The notes under the pieces were generated by a model, which did no database searches, was not told the origin of the DNA, and saw nothing but the letters and a program-made list of their open reading frames with translations. Below, in pieces: positions 1 to 11,268 of a stretch of 64,000 nucleotides of DNA; within the stretch, counting starts at the first letter, position 1, and the number at the start of each line of letters is the position of its first letter. Made by a program: the position numbers and the translations under genes. The DNA is taken from the NCBI GenBank assembly GCA_001297265.1, contig LIHB01000015.1, positions 246,785 to 310,784 of the forward strand, in the 5' to 3' direction. Source of the stretch: Mycosphaerella arachidis. Lineage: Eukaryota; Ascomycota; Dothideomycetes; Mycosphaerellales; Mycosphaerellaceae.

Positions 1-2141
1 CCTGCATCCCATAGCATTGTTGAGGAGGGTCCAGCCGCTTGCTTTGCATGAGCAAGATCAAGCTCAATCTGAGCGTGCTGTGACACTCACCTGAATAGCT
101 GCTGGGACAATGCTTTGGTGCTTGGCATCACGAAGGCCGCTCAGGTTGATGGTCAAGGTACCATAAACCGCACAAGTTTTCTGAGCCTCAGGAGGATGAT
201 CGCTAAGGGACCATAGCAAGCAATCATAGCATCCTCGTCCTAGACGACCACATCAGAGTGGATCTGCTAGTAGATCATGCTGTCATGGTATGATCTCATA
301 GCACATGCTGTCGCAACCTGCAACGGCCCGACATGAGGGTGCTCGCGACGGTGTAGCACTCCACCGAGCGCGTACATCATTTCGTCATCTCATCGCAGAG
401 GCAACTAGAGCCTGTTGAGGTGCTGAGAGATGGATCGCTGGTTGATTGCAACGTAGCACGAACCCCAAAGAGGAAGTGACCGTGTGCAACGTGATAAGAA
501 GCTCACACTCAGAGCGGAGCCGGTCGTAGACTTTGTCGTCGTTCAGAATCCATGGTAGTCAACCGCTGCCGGAACCCTTGCTGTGACTGATGCGCTTTGG
601 AGTAATGCTGTAGAGGGAGAGAAGGTCGCCTGATCGCGTTCACCGTGATGGATTTGATGTCTGAGGAGCATCGGAGTGAGGTCCCGAAGTAATGCTGCCG
701 CCTCTCCTTGTGGATCTCCTATCGGATGTCATCGCTATATGATCGAAGATGGTATCTTCGATGACTTGTGACACGCCAAGAGGGCTGAACCGCATCACGG
801 TTCGGAGGACGTCGCGTGGCAACAAAAAGCATGTCACGGATATCTCCATGTTGCGGATCTGATGACGTTGAACAGCGCAATCAGGGGTCCTGACACGAAA
901 GAACCCGGGCGGCAAGCACGTTGGCCTTGCTGATCCACCTTCCAGAGTTCCACGTCTTCGGTTTGTCGTTGACACGGAAGTCGAGGCCCATAGCCTCATC
1001 TGGGGGTGTATTGGTCTCGTGAAAATGGTTGATCTTCGATATCACGTGGTCCTTGTCGAAAAGCGCCGCAGATTGAAACATTGCTGTGCCGGGAACGCGT
1101 GATGCCGTTGTGGTGCCCCGAGGTGGACAAGAGTTGCCCGTCATGCAAGCCGGCAGTCTGGTCTTCTGGCCAGGTCGCTGTGGTTGTGTAATTGGGGGGC
1201 CCTGATTACCTGATTATTCACCGACTGGCTGGCACGCTGCGTCAGTGGAGCGGTAGAGAGTGGACCATGAGCGAATTGCCAAGATGCCGTTGAGGCCGCT
1301 TTGAGTCATCAAGGGTCTTCCTGTAGGTAGAAGGCACATAGCCTGGCACGCGAGGAAGGTGCATCCCCTCAGATGTGCAGCAGTTGACTGTGCCCTCCAG
1401 GCTCAAATGTCATGAAGCATTTGGGCGTCCCTTGGCATTTCTGATTGCAGGCCTCTTCGTTGCTGAACGTCCGCCCTGGCCACGGCTTTTGCTTGTGAGA
1501 AAGGATGATCACCCAAAAGGCAGAAAACGTTCTCCGCAAAACCCTCATGCAGCAGCACGATATGCAGGGTTCAGCCTCGACGTCACACTCGGCAACAGGC
1601 TAAAGTGATCTGCATCCGGCCTGATCGACCCTGGTACATACAGGACCGTGAACCCTGCCCGATTGCTGTGCGAAGTCCCTCTGTGCTGACCATCGACCCA
1701 ATTGCTTCTCGATCTCCAGAAAGGATGCCGCTCTGTCCTTTGTCGTCTCGCCACTCACCCGGGAACTCTGCACCTCTAGCGACGAACCCTGTTATCCACT
1801 TTGCGGCTACTGACAGGAACTAAAGCTTCGCTTGGATGCTTGGGGACTATGCGAACGACCGGACCCCAGGATCACCATCATAACACGCTGATCCTGTGGG
1901 AGTCTGACGCAGGGGCCTCCGCTCTGTTGTCGACCCCTTCTTCTTGAGGTGTGGGTGGTGGTAGCTGGTAGTGGTTAGTGCTATAAGGTCTACCTCGCAG
2001 CCGGCCAGTTCCTGAATTCTCAAACCATCCAGATCGAAGGATTAATAGCCACCAAGGTACAACTGACCGGTCCACCAACATCGTACGGCATCTTATACCT
2101 AGACGTCTAACCATCACACCACACATCTTCATCAGTACATC
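1..2141. other. gene-poor left edge, no supported gene
   Basis: No open frame here has a recognisable family or a convincing exon structure. On the minus strand, frames near 90-250 and 640-1144 stay open and could be exon fragments; a donor-like GTGAG follows an open segment at about 90. I could not join them into a gene. They may be random, or the decayed or cut-off part of a gene running past the left edge. Confidence 0.4.
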
Positions 2142-2437
2142 ATGTCTGGCTCCGGAGCACACGTTTACTCCACCGACGGTCTTGAGCACCCAGCACAAGA
2201 CCAATTCGCCAAGCAATATAACCTGAACGACCCAGACGTAGCGGCAAAATCGTATCAAAGGTACGTTGCTCTCGGCGTCAGATCGTTATCGCAGGACTAA
2301 CGACTTGCAGAATCATGCACCAACATACCAAGCAACAATTCGAACTAGCGACAGCATCATCGCGAAGACGATCAGCCAACTCGGGTTCCGTCTCATCTCT
2401 GACTCCAGAATCGAGTGTGGACTCGACCTCGTCATAA
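2142..2437 (+). CDS. small conserved fungal protein, unknown function (2 exons)
   Basis: Exons are 2142-2260 and 2311-2437. The 50-bp intron starts GTACGT, has a CTAAC branch motif and ends TTGCAG. The 81-residue product begins MSGSGAHVYSTDG, has an acidic/amide-rich N-terminal half, then a QHTKQQFELA stretch and a Ser/Arg-rich end. It has no signal peptide or membrane segment, so it is probably cytosolic or nuclear. The unusually clean frame restored by splicing, and a sequence style I associate with a widespread small ascomycete family, support a real gene. The uninterrupted frame of the second exon alone gives a misleading reading. Function unknown. Confidence 0.7.
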
Positions 2438-2874
2438 CTGAGAATGAGGTTTCCTCTACCTATACACTTGGTCAATCTTGGGATATAAATGTGTACTTTT
2501 AGCGAGCGGTACGGAGTGGCGCACTATGGTTATGGGATTATGGATTACGGCTGTTCGAGCGAGGAGTTGGGCTGCATCCCATCTTGAAATTTTACAATAG
2601 AAGGTGGGTTGAATCAGGTATCGACAGTTTACGGCCCCGTATGGTTACAACAAGGATATAACAGAACAACTTCGAGCATTTTTTCTCGTCAATTGTTTAC
2701 ATCGTCCTGTGGCTGTAATCTTGTGTCTCATTGCAAGTATGGTATGCAACATAGACATCACACCTGCGAGAAATTCGTCCTTAGCTTAGATAGCACAAGA
2801 TAGAATGACGGCCTGTGGTTGTCATACTAGACGCGATGTTCTGTATTGGAGGCGACGGGAATCAAGCTGTTTCC
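2438..2874. other. intergenic, convergent 3' regions
   Basis: This is the space between two convergent genes. It is AT-richer than its flanks and I see no coding evidence in it; it presumably holds both 3' UTRs. Confidence 0.5.
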
Positions 2875-3417
2875 TCAGATACGCGGCTGCATACCAGCAG
2901 TCCCTCCATATGCCTTGATCGCTGCATCGAAATGCTTCAACACAGCGGCAATAATCGTCTGCAGCTCACTCCTCCGATGCAGGGGCACTTTCGGTGCAAG
3001 CCCAGTGCCGAGATTCTGCATCGTGTTCCTCAGTCTCTGTAACCATCCAAGAACTTTATGCTGAATATTCGCTTTCTTCGCTTTTGCTTGTGCTTCGATG
3101 AGAGCATTAAGGACTTCTGCCACGTCAGGCTGAAGCTCATCTCGGAGACTGGCAACAAGGAACGCAGCCGATTCGTCGTCTACTGCATCCTCAGCTTTAA
3201 TGTCTTCGGTCGCTGTAGATAGTATGTCGCTTAGTTGCCGCATGTCTGAGATTATCGCGGGCCCGTTGGAGTTGGAGATATCGTTGGTCAGATGTGGTAT
3301 GCTGTCGTCGATGCTGTCGATGTCTTTGCCGATTTCTGTTGCGCTGGAGGATTTGGGTGGGAGTACGATGGCTCTTGTGCCGAGAACGAGGAGCAGCAGG
3401 TTTGAGAATGCCAACAT
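2875..3417 (-). CDS. HsbA-like secreted cell-wall/surface-binding protein
   Basis: The 180-residue intronless product starts with a hydrophobic signal peptide (MLAFSNLLLLVLG...). The rest is an all-helical, Ser/Asp/Ala-rich chain with no Trp or Cys clusters. The arrangement (secretion signal, paired amphipathic helices around residues 40-175, repeated L/I spacing) fits the hydrophobic surface binding protein A / cell-wall mannoprotein-like family. In Aspergillus these are secreted and adsorb to hydrophobic surfaces. Family assignment is by overall pattern, not by a catalytic motif. Likely extracellular or wall-associated. Confidence 0.65.
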   Translation of the reverse strand: MLAFSNLLLLVLGTRAIVLPPKSSSATEIGKDIDSIDDSIPHLTNDISNSNGPAIISDMRQLSDILSTATEDIKAEDAVDDESAAFLVASLRDELQPDVAEVLNALIEAQAKAKKANIQHKVLGWLQRLRNTMQNLGTGLAPKVPLHRRSELQTIIAAVLKHFDAAIKAYGGTAGMQPRI

Positions 3418-4382
3418 TGTTGCTCATGCGCTATAATGTCGTCGTGGGTGTTGTCCAGAGGTGGCTCACAGCGCCATCCGAATTCAACTGATCTCGATGA
3501 AGTCGCGAGCGAGCTTCTGTGCTGTTTACGTGCCGTGATGACCACAGGTCATGCTTGAAATGAGGTAGCAGGCATTCACCTTGTCAATGGCCCATGTCCG
3601 ACTCAGGCTCTTCTGAACTCTGTGAATGTCCCCGACCGACTGCAACTTACAACGATCTGAGAACCACGTTTGATGATGAGGTAGCCGTTAAGAGAGCCTT
3701 TAAATGCTCTAGGACATTCCGTTCGCTTGGGAGTCGACCGCCATAGTGTAGACAACCTCCACGATCGTAGAATCGATAGGCTGCTCGACCAGGCCATTCA
3801 GTTATGTAGGTGACGCTGGAGTGCGATTTTTCGCTGTTTAAAGATGTGCGGTACATATAGCTTCTGTTGGGAAACAAGCACATGTCTCTAAGACCACTGT
3901 CAGAGGCGAGGTGTCGAGCTTTGCATGTCGAAAGACGGCATGACTAGTGGAGCGAGGCGTAGCTGCGTGGTGGAGTAGAATACATGTCCAAAGGTAATGA
4001 TGTCGAGCATATGTGAAGCAACCAAAAGTCCTGCCTCTGGTATTGTGCTGAAGTCAGGCGAAAAGGAGAACATTGAAGGCGGGACATCACAGACGTCATC
4101 CTGAGGCTCGGGAATCAGGCAATCAGGATGAGCTTCCTGCTAGCGCGTTTTGCCTAGCACGCTAGTGACCAACTCGTCAATGGCTGGTGCAAAATCATCC
4201 TCCGCCTATGACTACAGCACTACATTATCAACATTGACATTGGTGTCGACTACCTACTGAACACCACCAGAGACAGTGTACATTTCTCACTCGTCAAAGG
4301 ACTTCCGCGAATACTTGGACGAAGCATTGAAGGCCTGTAATCGCACGCGACTCGCGGTGCCCGGACGCGCCTGTCCAACAAT
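3418..4382. other. intergenic region between divergent genes
   Basis: About 0.96 kb separates the starts of the HsbA-like gene (minus) and the PQ-loop gene (plus). Short open frames on both strands are not recognisable. It most likely carries both promoters. Confidence 0.5.
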
Positions 4383-5519
4383 ATGTTCCCTCCTTCTGGA
4401 AGCTACAGTGTGGATATCGAAGCCATTTCTGGAATATGCGGATCTATATCGATCGCATGTTGGGTGGTTGTCTTCTCACCGCAGATCATTGAAAACTTTA
4501 GGCGGAGCTCTGCAGAGGGGCTTTCGGTGGAGTTCATCATAATATGGCTACTGGGCGACATTTTCAACATCCTTGGAGCGGTACTGCAGGGAGTGCTGGC
4601 AACGATGATTATTCTGGCCATCTACTATACTGCGGCCGATGTTGTACTGCTTGGCCAATACTTCTACTACACCGGCTTCAGACTTCGTGATCCTAGACCA
4701 GATAAGAAGTCAGACAGCGAGAACGCTGAACCATGCGAGCGATCCCCTCTGATCTCAAATGGCTACGCCGAAGCGACAAGGCGCCCTGCAAATGCGGCCG
4801 ATGTAGAAACACGCGCGAGATCAGGCTCGACATTCCGCGAGAGGCTTGCAAGCCTCGATCCAACTCATTTCTCACCAGCTGTGCCGATCCATTCGCACCC
4901 AGAGGGAGCCCCAGATACCGAAGCTTTGAAGCCTCACCAGCCAAGGTCATGGATCCAAGCTATTCTATTCAACAGTACGGCCATCGTCTTGGTCGTTCTT
5001 GCTGGTGTCGCTGGCTACTACCTCAGTCCATCCACTCCACGAAGCGAGCACGACAAGTCTGCTGCTGCGGACCAGGCTGACTCGCTCCACTTCAGCCTTT
5101 GGGGCCAGATCTTTGGATACGTCTGCGCCGTGTTGTACCTTGGCAGCCGTGTGCCGCAGTTGCTTTTGAACTATCGACGCAAGTCTACTGAGGGGCTGAA
5201 TGCGCTGTTCTTTCTCTTCGCATGCATTGGCAACCTGACGTATGTCCTGTCAATCCTTGCGTTTGACCCCATCTGCAGTCGTCATTCTCGCGGACAATGG
5301 CATGAGAGCCACTGCAAGTCTGGGGAGGCTGCATCGATCTATGGCAAATACATCCTGGTGAACTTGAGCTGGCTCATCGGCAGTCTCGGCACGCTCTTCC
5401 TGGACTTTGCTGTATTTGTGCAGTTCTGGTTGTATCGCGACAACAACAACGAGGGCATAGCAATCGCCAATGGTGTACCAAATGGCGAGGCAAGAGGAAG
5501 TGATGAGAGCACTCGCTGA
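4383..5519 (+). CDS. PQ-loop vacuolar/lysosomal cationic amino acid transporter
   Basis: The 378-residue intronless protein has two PQ-loop repeats. The first is VVFSPQIIENFRRSSAEGLS near residues 29-48, the second GSRVPQLLLNYRRKSTEGLN near residues 256-275. Each is followed by hydrophobic helices, for about seven in all. A long hydrophilic loop (about residues 100-195) separates the halves, as in the yeast Ypq1-3/Rtc2 family and animal PQLC2. Those proteins export basic amino acids from the vacuole or lysosome, so I infer vacuolar membrane location and lysine/arginine/histidine transport. The start is the ATG giving an N-terminus directly before the first helix; a longer overlapping frame upstream is a different phase. 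Confidence 0.88.
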   Translation: MFPPSGSYSVDIEAISGICGSISIACWVVVFSPQIIENFRRSSAEGLSVEFIIIWLLGDIFNILGAVLQGVLATMIILAIYYTAADVVLLGQYFYYTGFRLRDPRPDKKSDSENAEPCERSPLISNGYAEATRRPANAADVETRARSGSTFRERLASLDPTHFSPAVPIHSHPEGAPDTEALKPHQPRSWIQAILFNSTAIVLVVLAGVAGYYLSPSTPRSEHDKSAAADQADSLHFSLWGQIFGYVCAVLYLGSRVPQLLLNYRRKSTEGLNALFFLFACIGNLTYVLSILAFDPICSRHSRGQWHESHCKSGEAASIYGKYILVNLSWLIGSLGTLFLDFAVFVQFWLYRDNNNEGIAIANGVPNGEARGSDESTR

Positions 5520-6904
5520 AGGCCTCGGAAGAACGTCCACCGCATATCACGAACCATGTAGACCGAAGACACTTTGCCGTGATCATCCGGAATGGTTTAC
5601 GGTTAGCTGGAGGCCTGCGGACTTGTACGCACCTCGCTGTCGCGCCATGCAGCCAGCTAATATATGCTCTCAATCAGCACTGTGCTCCAATGAGCGAATC
5701 TCAGCGAATCTCGGTTGGTCTCAGTCAGTATGGCCCAACCAAAATGGTGTGCGATATGGTGCTGACGGCCTGCAGTTGGTCATGATGTGAGCGTTTGAAA
5801 TCTTCAGCTCGTGCTCTCATTGGCTCTCGCTAACAGGAAGACAGTCCGGCTCGTCTACTGCACTCGCAGGTTACGCTGGAGATGGAAGTTCAAATCTTTC
5901 ACCGAGAGCTCTCGTAGCTATTCTTTTTGGCAACATATCATATGCTCGACCGATGATGCTGGTGATCGATGTTTTGGCCAGAGGGAGAAGCCTTGGCAGA
6001 CTTTCCGCACCCATCCGGCCACCTGCACCTGATCACAACAGTCAAAAAGTCGATAGTACTCTCGTGCACGAATCGCAGACCGATATGGAAGCACATGCCA
6101 CCACAGTGAATGGCCAGTGAATGTCAAGCAACGATACCGAAGTGGCAACCAGCGCAACGACTGGTGATTATGGACAGACACGACATACCATTCCGATTCG
6201 ATAAGGGCAAGCAGACTCGGGAATGTTATCACGGGCCGAACTGCATGACGGTCGCATTCCAGTCTGTCTGTGCTTCGCGCAAAGCTGCTATGGAATGTCA
6301 AACCGGGAATGAGTGTGGCACACCGAACCGAGTCTGTGCGTGCCGAGACCGACCTCACCAATAGCTGCAATATCTTATCAGACTGCGAGGCTCTTTTGGC
6401 ACGGTGAAGTGACGTACAAATCAACGGAGATCATGTTCAATGAGGGACGACATGTATTTCAAACTCTGTACCGCGTCATCCAGATTGACGCACTTCTTTA
6501 TTGTCTGAGAGAGGATTTCCATTCCCTGTGATACATGTCTCGGAACACAGCGTATGTAATGGCATGAAGCGTGGTACAGCTTGGTCTCTTCAGGCATGCT
6601 GAGCAAGCTCTAGGCTTGCTGGAAAGCCCCTCCCTTCCTGCTGTATGGTAGGACAATCTCTCGGGGGGAGCTCGCGCATCACAAGTAACATTGTGGGCGA
6701 CCGAGTGCTACCCCTATTGCATGTCTGTTGTTCCAACGCCATGCCATTGCAATAAACAAATTTTATCACGAACGCGCACAAGTAGCAGACGGTCGCGATG
6801 GAGACGCAAGCCAGCATCACCACCGCAACTCCCTTACGACGGCTTCTAGTGCCAATTCTCCTTCATGCTGTCTTGCTGAAGCCTTGTCTTCGAGATCATA
6901 CAGA
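5520..6904. other. gene-poor stretch
   Basis: No recognisable gene. Several 70-170 codon open frames on both strands overlap one another and have no domain, signal or splice logic. The last ~200 bp is the likely promoter/5' UTR of the repeat-protein gene. Confidence 0.5.
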
Positions 6905-9900
6905 ATGTCTACGGAACTTGGCCAGTCGTTCGCCAAGCGTAGCCTCGCACTTCTGCCGCTCTACCTCGGGCTTGTCAGCGCTCAAGCACCCATACTGAGT
7001 GTCGGAGCTGACCTGGGTATCGGAGTTAACCTTGGCGACCTTCTACCAAGTATGTGAACCATCACCATGGGGTGCCTTGTGCTAATCTTGCGTTAGGTGG
7101 CTGCCCTCCGGTCTTGACAGTCACCGTGCTACCAGATGACTACTCTGGTACTCTTGTCGGACAGGCGACATTTCCGTGTCTGCCGACTCTACTACCCAGC
7201 TCACTCACAAATCTGCCGGGTGTCGCTTCTTCCTTACTTGGAGCTCTACCCACGCGCTCGCCATCGATCGATCTGCCCAGCATCATATCCTCGGTGCTTG
7301 CAAATCTACCAACAGGCCTCCCGATCACGAACCTGCCAGATGTGATTTCATCAGTCATTGCTGGGCTGCCTACGGACACTCCGCTCACGAATTTGCCAGA
7401 TGTGGTCTCTTCAGTCTTGGGAGGTCTGCCAACGAACGTTCCCCTGACGAATCTGCCAGGAGTGATAAGCTCGATACTTGATGACATTCCGATTGTCACT
7501 CCACGCCCCGGTGCTTTGTCATCTTTGCTTGGGGAGATCATTCCCACGCGTACACGACCTAATACTGCACTAGCACCAATTACCGCAGTGCCAGCACAGA
7601 TCACATCTGCTCTGGGATGCGTCCCCACGGTCGCTCCCTCTGTCGTACCTGCGCTGCTTTCATCTGCGCTCGCTTCTCTGCCGACTGATCTTCCGCTCGA
7701 TGCTGTCCCTGGAGCATTGAGCTCGGTGCTTGGATGTCTACCCACTGGTCTTCCCGTCACACAGCTCACGAATGAGCTGTCATCGATTCTGAATGCACTG
7801 CCCACCGTCCTTCCGATCAATTCGATCATTAGTGGTCTCCAGAGCGACTTGCCCATCTTGACTCAGTAAGTGCAACGGATGATCGACCGTTGAGCCATCG
7901 CTAACAATTCTATGTAGGCTTCCTGGTGCACTCAGCTCCGTCCTTGGCGAGGTACCTTCCGTGGCCACCCAAATTCCTGGTGTGGTATCATCGATACTTT
8001 CGGATCTGGGACCAGTCGTTACGGGGCTTCCTGGAGCTGTCGAATCGATACTGTCAAACCTGCCGGGTGTCGTTACTCCACTTCCAGGACAGGTTGAGTC
8101 GATCGTCAGCGAGATCCTAGGTGGCGGCTCCCTTCCACTTCCCACGCCAACCATCAACATCCCACTAACCACGGAGCTGCCCAATGCCTTGAGCTCAATC
8201 ATCGCTGGCCTGCCAAGTGATGTGCCACTGACCAGCCTGCCTGGTAAGCAAGGCGCCAATCGTCTGACCTATTCAATGCTGACCCTCAACTCAGGCGTAG
8301 TCTCCAGCGTCATCAACAACCTCCCCTCAAACCTCCCAATCGTCTCCTCCCTCGAGAACGGCGTCTCCTCCATCCTCAACGGCCTCACAACCGGTATCCC
8401 AATCTCCAACATCGACAACGCCCTCTCCTCCATCATCGACGACATAATCCCCACAGCTCGCCCTACCAGCAACCCCCTTACAAACCTCCTCCCAACCAGC
8501 AACCCCCTCACCAACCTCCTCCCCTCAAGCAACCCTCTCACCAACCTAATCCCAGGCCTCACCAACCTCCTCCCATCAATCCCAACTCCAACCGGCACAA
8601 ACCTCATGTCCACAACCAACGCCAACGGCCTGCCAACTCTCGTCTCCATCACCCCCACCGTGGTCCTCCCCGACGTCACAGTAAGCATTCCCGGCGGCAT
8701 CACAAATCTTCCGACGAACCTTGTTCCAACGCTCGAGACAGGTCTGGGTTCAGTCATCTCCAGCTTAATCCCGGGAAATCCTCTCACGAACCTCATTCCC
8801 GGCGGCGGTGGCAACGGCGGAACTGCAAGTGCGACATCCTCAAGCGTCATCCCCACCGCAAGTGCCCGTCCAGCTTTCACGTGTCCCGGCGCCTCAGGTC
8901 TCTCTTACGTTGCGCCCAATGGTCGCGCATACCAGATCAGTTGTGCGACGAGCTTTGTCGGCTTCGACATTTCGACTTCGCTTCAGCCGGATATTTACAG
9001 CTGTGTCAATTCTTGCGCGTCCGTGGTGGGATGCAATGGCGTTAATTTCCAAGCCTCGACATCGACATGCTACTACAAGAGCGCGACTGGCAGTGGTGTC
9101 GCGAGCGCGGCATTTGCGGCAGCTGCGCCTGTGGATTTGAGCTGTCCGAGAGCTGGTGGAGCGCACTATATGGATTCGCTGGGCGCGAATTATCAGATTC
9201 TGTGTAACGTCAACTTTCCCTCCAGTGTGAGGATTAGTCAGTCGGTGGCTATAGCTAAGAGGGAGGAGGAGGAGGAGGAGTTGGTGAAGAGGGTACCTGG
9301 TGATACGGCGATTCTGGGGTGCAGTAATAGATGCTCCAATATGGTATGGTCAACATCAAACACGAAGTTGGAAAGGTGAAGCTAATCATGAGAACAGGCT
9401 GACTGCATTGCGGTTACGAAGACAGGCCCTACCTGCGAGTACCTCCGCGATCTCGGTAACGCTGCAGCCGGATCGACGGTTGCTGATACTGTTGTTCTGG
9501 TTGGAAGGGCGATTCCTGCGATCGACTCGAATGGACAGACGGTCATGTCGACTAGTCGCCCACCTACGCCGCCGACTTCGGTCGCTTCAACAGCTGTATC
9601 TGCCACAAACAACGCGCCACTGCCAACAATCACACCAGGCCTGCCGATCTTGAGTGACTTGGTACCTATCGTCAGCTCTGCAACAAGCGACGTGGTCTCT
9701 GGACTGAGCTCAGTGTTGGGCGACACTGGAAATGCCGTCAGCTCTGTGGGCTCTGGGCTATCGAGTGCCGTACCTTGCCTCATCGGTGCAGTTGGGGGGG
9801 TCCTTGGCGCCGGAGGGGCCTGTATACCAACGCCAGCGACAGCGACAGCGGCAACAAGGACAAGCTCCGCCTCGGGCTCGGGTACCATCACATCCAGCTC

Positions 9901-10219
9901 ACGATCGATGATCACCACTGTGGTGCCCGTGACCACCATCACCACGTATACCACCATCACCACTTGCAGTACTGGATATTTGGGCGGCGTGGTATGTCCA
10001 TTGGTCAGCATGACAAGCGAGCTTGTCGGCTCGAGGACAACGATCATCCCGGCGCCGACGACCACTGCCTCGACTCTGTCGACATTGACAAGATCTTCCT
10101 CCAGTTCGAGTTCCATTTCGAGGTCGAGCTCGGCGACCGCCGCAGGCGCGTCAGCGCCTAGCCCAACGCCGACATGCTTGTTGACTAACAATCCGCTATT
10201 GGGTCTCGTCTGCTTGTGA
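6905..10219 (+). CDS. secreted Leu/Pro-repeat protein with two PAN/Apple-like modules (5 exons)
   Basis: Exons are 6905-7049, 7097-7865, 7918-8243, 8295-9343 and 9398-10219; all four introns are 47-54 bp, GT-AG, and each join keeps the frame. The product is about 1,036 residues. An N-terminal hydrophobic segment ending GLVSAQA suggests a signal peptide. A long array of ~20-24 residue units follows, of the form LPT-x2-P-[LI]-TNLP-x-[VA]-[IV]-SS-[VI]-L. Then come two similar Cys-containing modules (starts FTCPGASGLSY and LSCPRAGGAHY, each with a downstream YQI-[SL]-C), resembling PAN/Apple folds. The tail is Ser/Thr/Pro-rich and likely O-glycosylated, ending LLGLVCL without a clear GPI signal. 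It is probably an extracellular or wall protein; binding partner unknown. The repeats lack enough Cys or charge to suggest an enzyme. Confidence 0.75.
7190..8600 (+). repeat. degenerate ~60-72 bp coding tandem repeats
   Basis: These encode the LPT..P.TNLP.V.SSVL units of the repeat protein, running across three exons. Inside the block, about 8468-8550, a shorter and much more exact unit (about 27-30 nt, encoding LLPTSNPLTN or LLPSSNPLTN) is repeated about three times. Older units differ in DNA but keep the protein pattern. The short ones look recent. Confidence 0.75.
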
Positions 10220-10341
10220 TACCACCGGAGAAGATGAAGAGTTTCCGGGACTCTTTACCTAGACGTGTACAAAGTGTGGGCTTCGATGTACAGGTACTGC
10301 ATAGCATGGGTGGCATGGTATAGCATTGGCGTGTATCGTTT

Positions 10342-11268
10342 TCATCGTTCAGTCCTCGTAATTAGGTTCTTGGTAATGCTGTCAAAGATCTTCGAAAGCG
10401 AGCAAGCTGTGTACTTTTCCACGAGAAGTCCCGAGGTGTCCTCTGCATCTGCTTGTGCATCTTCCATGTCTTGTCCTTGAACGATTGTGCCTTCGGGGTA
10501 AATTGGTCTCTTGCCTTCTTCGATCAGGCGAATGAACATCGGATCGATGGGTATGCTGCCCAAGAACGGCACTTGGAACTCCTGCGCCATGGCTTCGCCT
10601 CCACCTTTGGAGAAGACATTTGTACACTCTGAACAATTCGGACACACAAAGCCAGCCATGTTCTCGACCACACCGAGCACGTGCACTCCCGTCTTCTTGC
10701 AGAAGTTGATCTCTTTCTTGACGTCGCTCACACTGATGGCCTGTGGGGTAGTAACGATGACCGCTCCAGACAGCTGCTCGGGTGTCGCAGACTTCAGCAG
10801 AGTCTCGACCAGTGAGATGTGCTCGTCACTCGTTCCTGGAGGTGTGTCGATGAGCAGATAGTCGAGACTGCCCCATTGCACGTCCGTGAGGAATTGTCTG
10901 ATCATCGCCGTCTTCTTTGGACCCCGCCATACCACAGCGTCTCCTCGGTTCGCCAGCAAGAAGCCCAGTGACATGCAGCTCAGCTTTCCCATCTTTTGCG
11001 CCTCACCTTCATGGCCATCTGTCTGCTCTCCGTTCCGTGCCTCGTGGATCGGTACCGGCAACCATCCGCCAGGCGCTTGCGTGACTTTGGATGTTTCTAT
11101 GCCGAAAAATCGCGGGATCGACGGTCCAGTGAGGTCGACATCGAGGACACCGACTGAATGTCCTTGCAGTGACAGCGACAATGCGAGTTGAGTTGTGACG
11201 CTCGATTTGCCTACTCCTCCTTTACCCGATAGCACGAGCGTTATGTGCTTGATGTCTTTTAGCGACAT
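10342..11268 (-). CDS. CFD1: cytosolic Fe-S cluster assembly ATPase Cfd1/NUBP2
   Basis: Mrp/NBP35-family P-loop ATPase of about 308 residues. The deviant Walker A is GKGGVGKSS near residue 15. It also has DVDLTGPSIPRFFG, the IDTPPGTSDEH switch, and the CPNCSEC motif (about residue 210) whose Cys pair bridges a [4Fe-4S] cluster. The four-Cys N-terminal extension of NBP35 is absent, which points to Cfd1. With Nbp35 it forms the scaffold that passes clusters to cytosolic and nuclear apoproteins. The start is the ATG giving MSLKDIKHI; an in-frame ATG five codons upstream also exists. It converges with the repeat-protein gene, leaving only 122 bp between stops. Confidence 0.93.
   Translation of the reverse strand: MSLKDIKHITLVLSGKGGVGKSSVTTQLALSLSLQGHSVGVLDVDLTGPSIPRFFGIETSKVTQAPGGWLPVPIHEARNGEQTDGHEGEAQKMGKLSCMSLGFLLANRGDAVVWRGPKKTAMIRQFLTDVQWGSLDYLLIDTPPGTSDEHISLVETLLKSATPEQLSGAVIVTTPQAISVSDVKKEINFCKKTGVHVLGVVENMAGFVCPNCSECTNVFSKGGGEAMAQEFQVPFLGSIPIDPMFIRLIEEGKRPIYPEGTIVQGQDMEDAQADAEDTSGLLVEKYTACSLSKIFDSITKNLITRTER

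Noticed and set aside
240..640. possible decayed HET-domain (heterokaryon incompatibility) gene on the minus strand
   Set aside because: A short INQRS-like stretch suggested HET, but no other HET motif lined up in any frame, so the similarity is too weak.
7140..7856. 238-codon minus-strand open frame
   Set aside because: It is the exact antisense of the repeat-protein array; the repeat's codon pattern keeps the reverse frame open. It has no start context or domain of its own.
9382..10191. 269-codon minus-strand open frame
   Set aside because: Antisense to the Ser/Thr-rich tail of the repeat protein. Low-complexity sense codons avoid stops in the reverse frame; composition (VVVMV, Glu runs) is that of a shadow.
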